The position numbers were made by a program, and so were the translations under genes. 22,878 bases of DNA from DASUZB01 sp036377075 (GTDB lineage Bacteria; Actinomycetota; CALGFH01): the NCBI GenBank assembly GCA_036377075.1, contig DASUZB010000221.1:1-22878 (forward strand), given 5' to 3'. Under the pieces are notes generated by a model. The model made no database searches. It was not told the origin of the DNA and was given only the letters and a program-made list of their open reading frames with translations. Below are positions 21,276-22,878 of the stretch, one piece after another. The number at the start of each line of letters is the position of its first letter. The stretch's first letter is position 1.

Positions 21276-22878
21276 CTACGCTTGGCGGGCCTCCTGCGTG
21301 GCCAGGTACCGAGCCAGCTCCGCCTTGGAACGGACGCCGAGCTTGCGGTAGGCCTTGGCCAGGTTGGCCTCGACGGTCTTCGGGCTGAGGAACAGCCGCG
21401 CGGCGATCTCACGGTTGGTGAGCCCCTTGGCGGCCAGTTCGGTGATCCTGTGCTCGGTCGCGGTCAGCTCGCCGGCCGTCAGGCGAACCGGGCGCGCCCG
21501 CGCCAGCTCGGCGCGCGCCTGCGCCGCCCACAGCGGCGCGCCGATCCGCTCGAACTCCGCCAGCGCCTCCGCCAGCGCGGTGGCGGCGAGCCGCTTCTCC
21601 CTGCGCCGGCGGCGTAGCCGCCCCAGCGCGAGCAGGGTCCGCGCGCGCTCGCCCGGCATAGCGAGCTGCGCGTGCGCCTGCACGGCGCGGTCGAGCGCCG
21701 CCAGCGCCCCGTCCAGGTCGCCGGTGGCCGAAAGCAACAGCCCGCGGCAGCGGGCGCCGGTCGCGACCGACCAGGCGTGGGCGTGTTCCCGCCCGCGCGG
21801 TTCGAGCAGCGCCGTCAGCCGCTCCGCCCGCTCCAGCTCGCCCAGCGCGATCAGCGCCTCGATCCCGTCCGGGAGGAGGGAGCAGGCGAACGGCTCGCCG
21901 GCGCCGTGCGCCTCGACCTCGGCGAGGAGCGGGCGGAGCGTGGCGGCGGCACCTCGAGGATCGCCGAGCGACAGGTCGAGCATGGCGAGGGCGGAGGGCG
22001 CCCGGGGGACGCGGACCATCCAGCCGCCGCGTCCGGATCCGGCGACCCCCTCCGCCGCCTCGGCCCTGGCGGCGTCTCCCTCGCCCTGCCAGGCGTGGAC
22101 CAGAGCCTGGAGGCAGCGCGCGGACGCCTGCGTGGCCTCGCTGCCCGCCTGTGCCGCAAGGTCGAGCGCCTTGCCCACCGCGCGCTCCGCCGCGGCCAGG
22201 TCGCCGCCGAGGCACTCCAGCCAGGCCAGGTTGGTGAGCACGAACGGCAGGTCGCTCTCCTCGCCGCGCTCGGTGACCAGCGCGCACAGCCCGCCGAGCC
22301 GGGCCCGGGCGTCCTCCAGGTCGCCCAGGTACAGCGCGAGCAGCCCCGCGATCAGGGTCGGGCGCAGGTAGATCATGGTCGGCCGGTCGGGATCCTCCAG
22401 CTCCAGCGAGCGGGCCAGCCGGGCCGCGTCCACCCCCTGGCCGCGCAGGAAGCCGACCAGCGCCGAGCCGGCCAGCGCCTCGGCCAGCAGTGGCCCCTCG
22501 CCGAGCCGCTCGGCCCCGGCAAGGGCCTGCCCGACGTGCGCCGCCGCCGGCTCGAGCTCGCCGACGGCCACGTTCGCGAACGCGAGCTGCAGGCGGACCG
22601 TGACCGGCGGGCGCGCGTCCGGAGATCGAAGCGCCAACGCCTCCTGGAACAGGGCGATCGCTTCCGGCCAGTCGTCCTGGTGGCAGCGGACCTGGCCGAG
22701 CAGGCGCAGCGCGTCGCCGCGCGCCGTCTCATCCGGGGCGCTGGCGACCGCGGCCTCCAGCAGCGCGTTGGCGCGCAACCAGTCGCCGGCGTGGAGGTGG
22801 TGCTCGGCGGCGGCCAGCGTGCGGCGGTGCGCCCCCGCCGGGTCGACCGGCGGCGTGAGCGCCCGTGCCTGCTCGGTC
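21276..22878 (-). CDS. LuxR-family transcriptional regulator with TPR-like repeats (5' end cut)
   Basis: The frame is open to the right edge of the window, so only the C-terminal 533 or so residues are seen. The visible part is a helical array of TPR-like units (for example AEHHLHAGDW, QDDWPEAIALFQEAL, LGDLEDARARLG, ATGDLDGALAALDRA) and a terminal LuxR/FixJ helix-turn-helix, LTATEHRITELAAKGLTNRE followed by RLFLSPKTVEANLAKAYRKL. This matches the large MalT/LAL-type regulators, whose N-terminal half carries an AAA/STAND ATPase, here off-window. A TTG at 22778 is not the true start because homologous sequence continues upstream. No link to the catabolic genes is evident. Confidence 0.9.
   Translation of the reverse strand, partial: TEQARALTPPVDPAGAHRRTLAAAEHHLHAGDWLRANALLEAAVASAPDETARGDALRLLGQVRCHQDDWPEAIALFQEALALRSPDARPPVTVRLQLAFANVAVGELEPAAAHVGQALAGAERLGEGPLLAEALAGSALVGFLRGQGVDAARLARSLELEDPDRPTMIYLRPTLIAGLLALYLGDLEDARARLGGLCALVTERGEESDLPFVLTNLAWLECLGGDLAAAERAVGKALDLAAQAGSEATQASARCLQALVHAWQGEGDAARAEAAEGVAGSGRGGWMVRVPRAPSALAMLDLSLGDPRGAAATLRPLLAEVEAHGAGEPFACSLLPDGIEALIALGELERAERLTALLEPRGREHAHAWSVATGARCRGLLLSATGDLDGALAALDRAVQAHAQLAMPGERARTLLALGRLRRRRREKRLAATALAEALAEFERIGAPLWAAQARAELARARPVRLTAGELTATEHRITELAAKGLTNREIAARLFLSPKTVEANLAKAYRKLGVRSKAELARYLATQEARQA

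Noticed and set aside
21267..21276. GGGAATTCCC perfect palindrome at the end of the LuxR-type gene
   Set aside because: It has no loop, overlaps the stop codon region and is not repeated at other promoters seen here, so neither operator nor terminator can be supported.
22776..22778. TTG as the start of the LuxR-type regulator
   Set aside because: Typical repeat sequence (AAEHHLHAGDW) continues in frame upstream to the window edge, so the gene is cut, not started, here.

Overview
The window is high-GC DNA with many GTG and TTG starts, four-base start/stop overlaps and Thr-rich linkers on exported proteins. This suggests a soil-type actinobacterium (Actinomycetota), possibly outside the well-studied genera; the lineage is inferred from style only. 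No rRNA, tRNA, CRISPR array, insertion sequence or integrase was seen, and no gap between genes exceeds about 210 bases.

Region A (1-9961) is a catabolic cluster for an aromatic or cyclic substrate. Its lower part is a complete meta-cleavage route: a BphC-type extradiol dioxygenase (minus strand), a C-C bond hydrolase of the HGxGPG type, 2-keto-4-pentenoate hydratase, 4-hydroxy-2-oxovalerate aldolase and acylating acetaldehyde dehydrogenase, giving pyruvate and acetyl-CoA. A class II aldolase-fold protein that lacks the usual zinc histidines sits in front of the hydratase. Its upper part (36-4574) is a tightly packed operon of less common members: YciI-like protein, beta-hydroxyacid-dehydrogenase-type reductase, fumarylacetoacetate-hydrolase-fold enzyme, AtaL-like SRPBCC protein, SnoaL-like protein and a berberine-bridge-type flavoprotein. 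The same near-palindromic motif (AACTG-CATA-CAGTT type) lies at the left edge before the first gene and between the divergent dioxygenase and aldolase genes, so one regulator, not in the window, probably controls all three transcripts. No ring hydroxylase, transporter or regulator is present, so the substrate cannot be named.

Region B (10093-15533) encodes two MacB/LolD-like ATPases, a ten-helix FtsX-type permease with what looks like a DUF11 domain in its first extracellular loop, and a lipoprotein. It is probably an export or lipoprotein-handling machine of the envelope.

Region C (15552-17211) is a decayed patch: a short membrane protein that looks internally deleted, a frameshifted sigma-factor fragment, and a two-gene nucleotidyltransferase/HEPN pair in which the nucleotidyltransferase carries an N-terminal UPF0158 domain. 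The pair resembles a MntA/HepT-type toxin-antitoxin module with an unusual domain fusion.

Region D (17397-22878) holds a MEDS-domain sensor translationally coupled to a GAF/histidine kinase with no response regulator, a lone DppB-type permease, a membrane-anchored secreted protein, and the C-terminal part of a large TPR/LuxR regulator that runs off the right edge.
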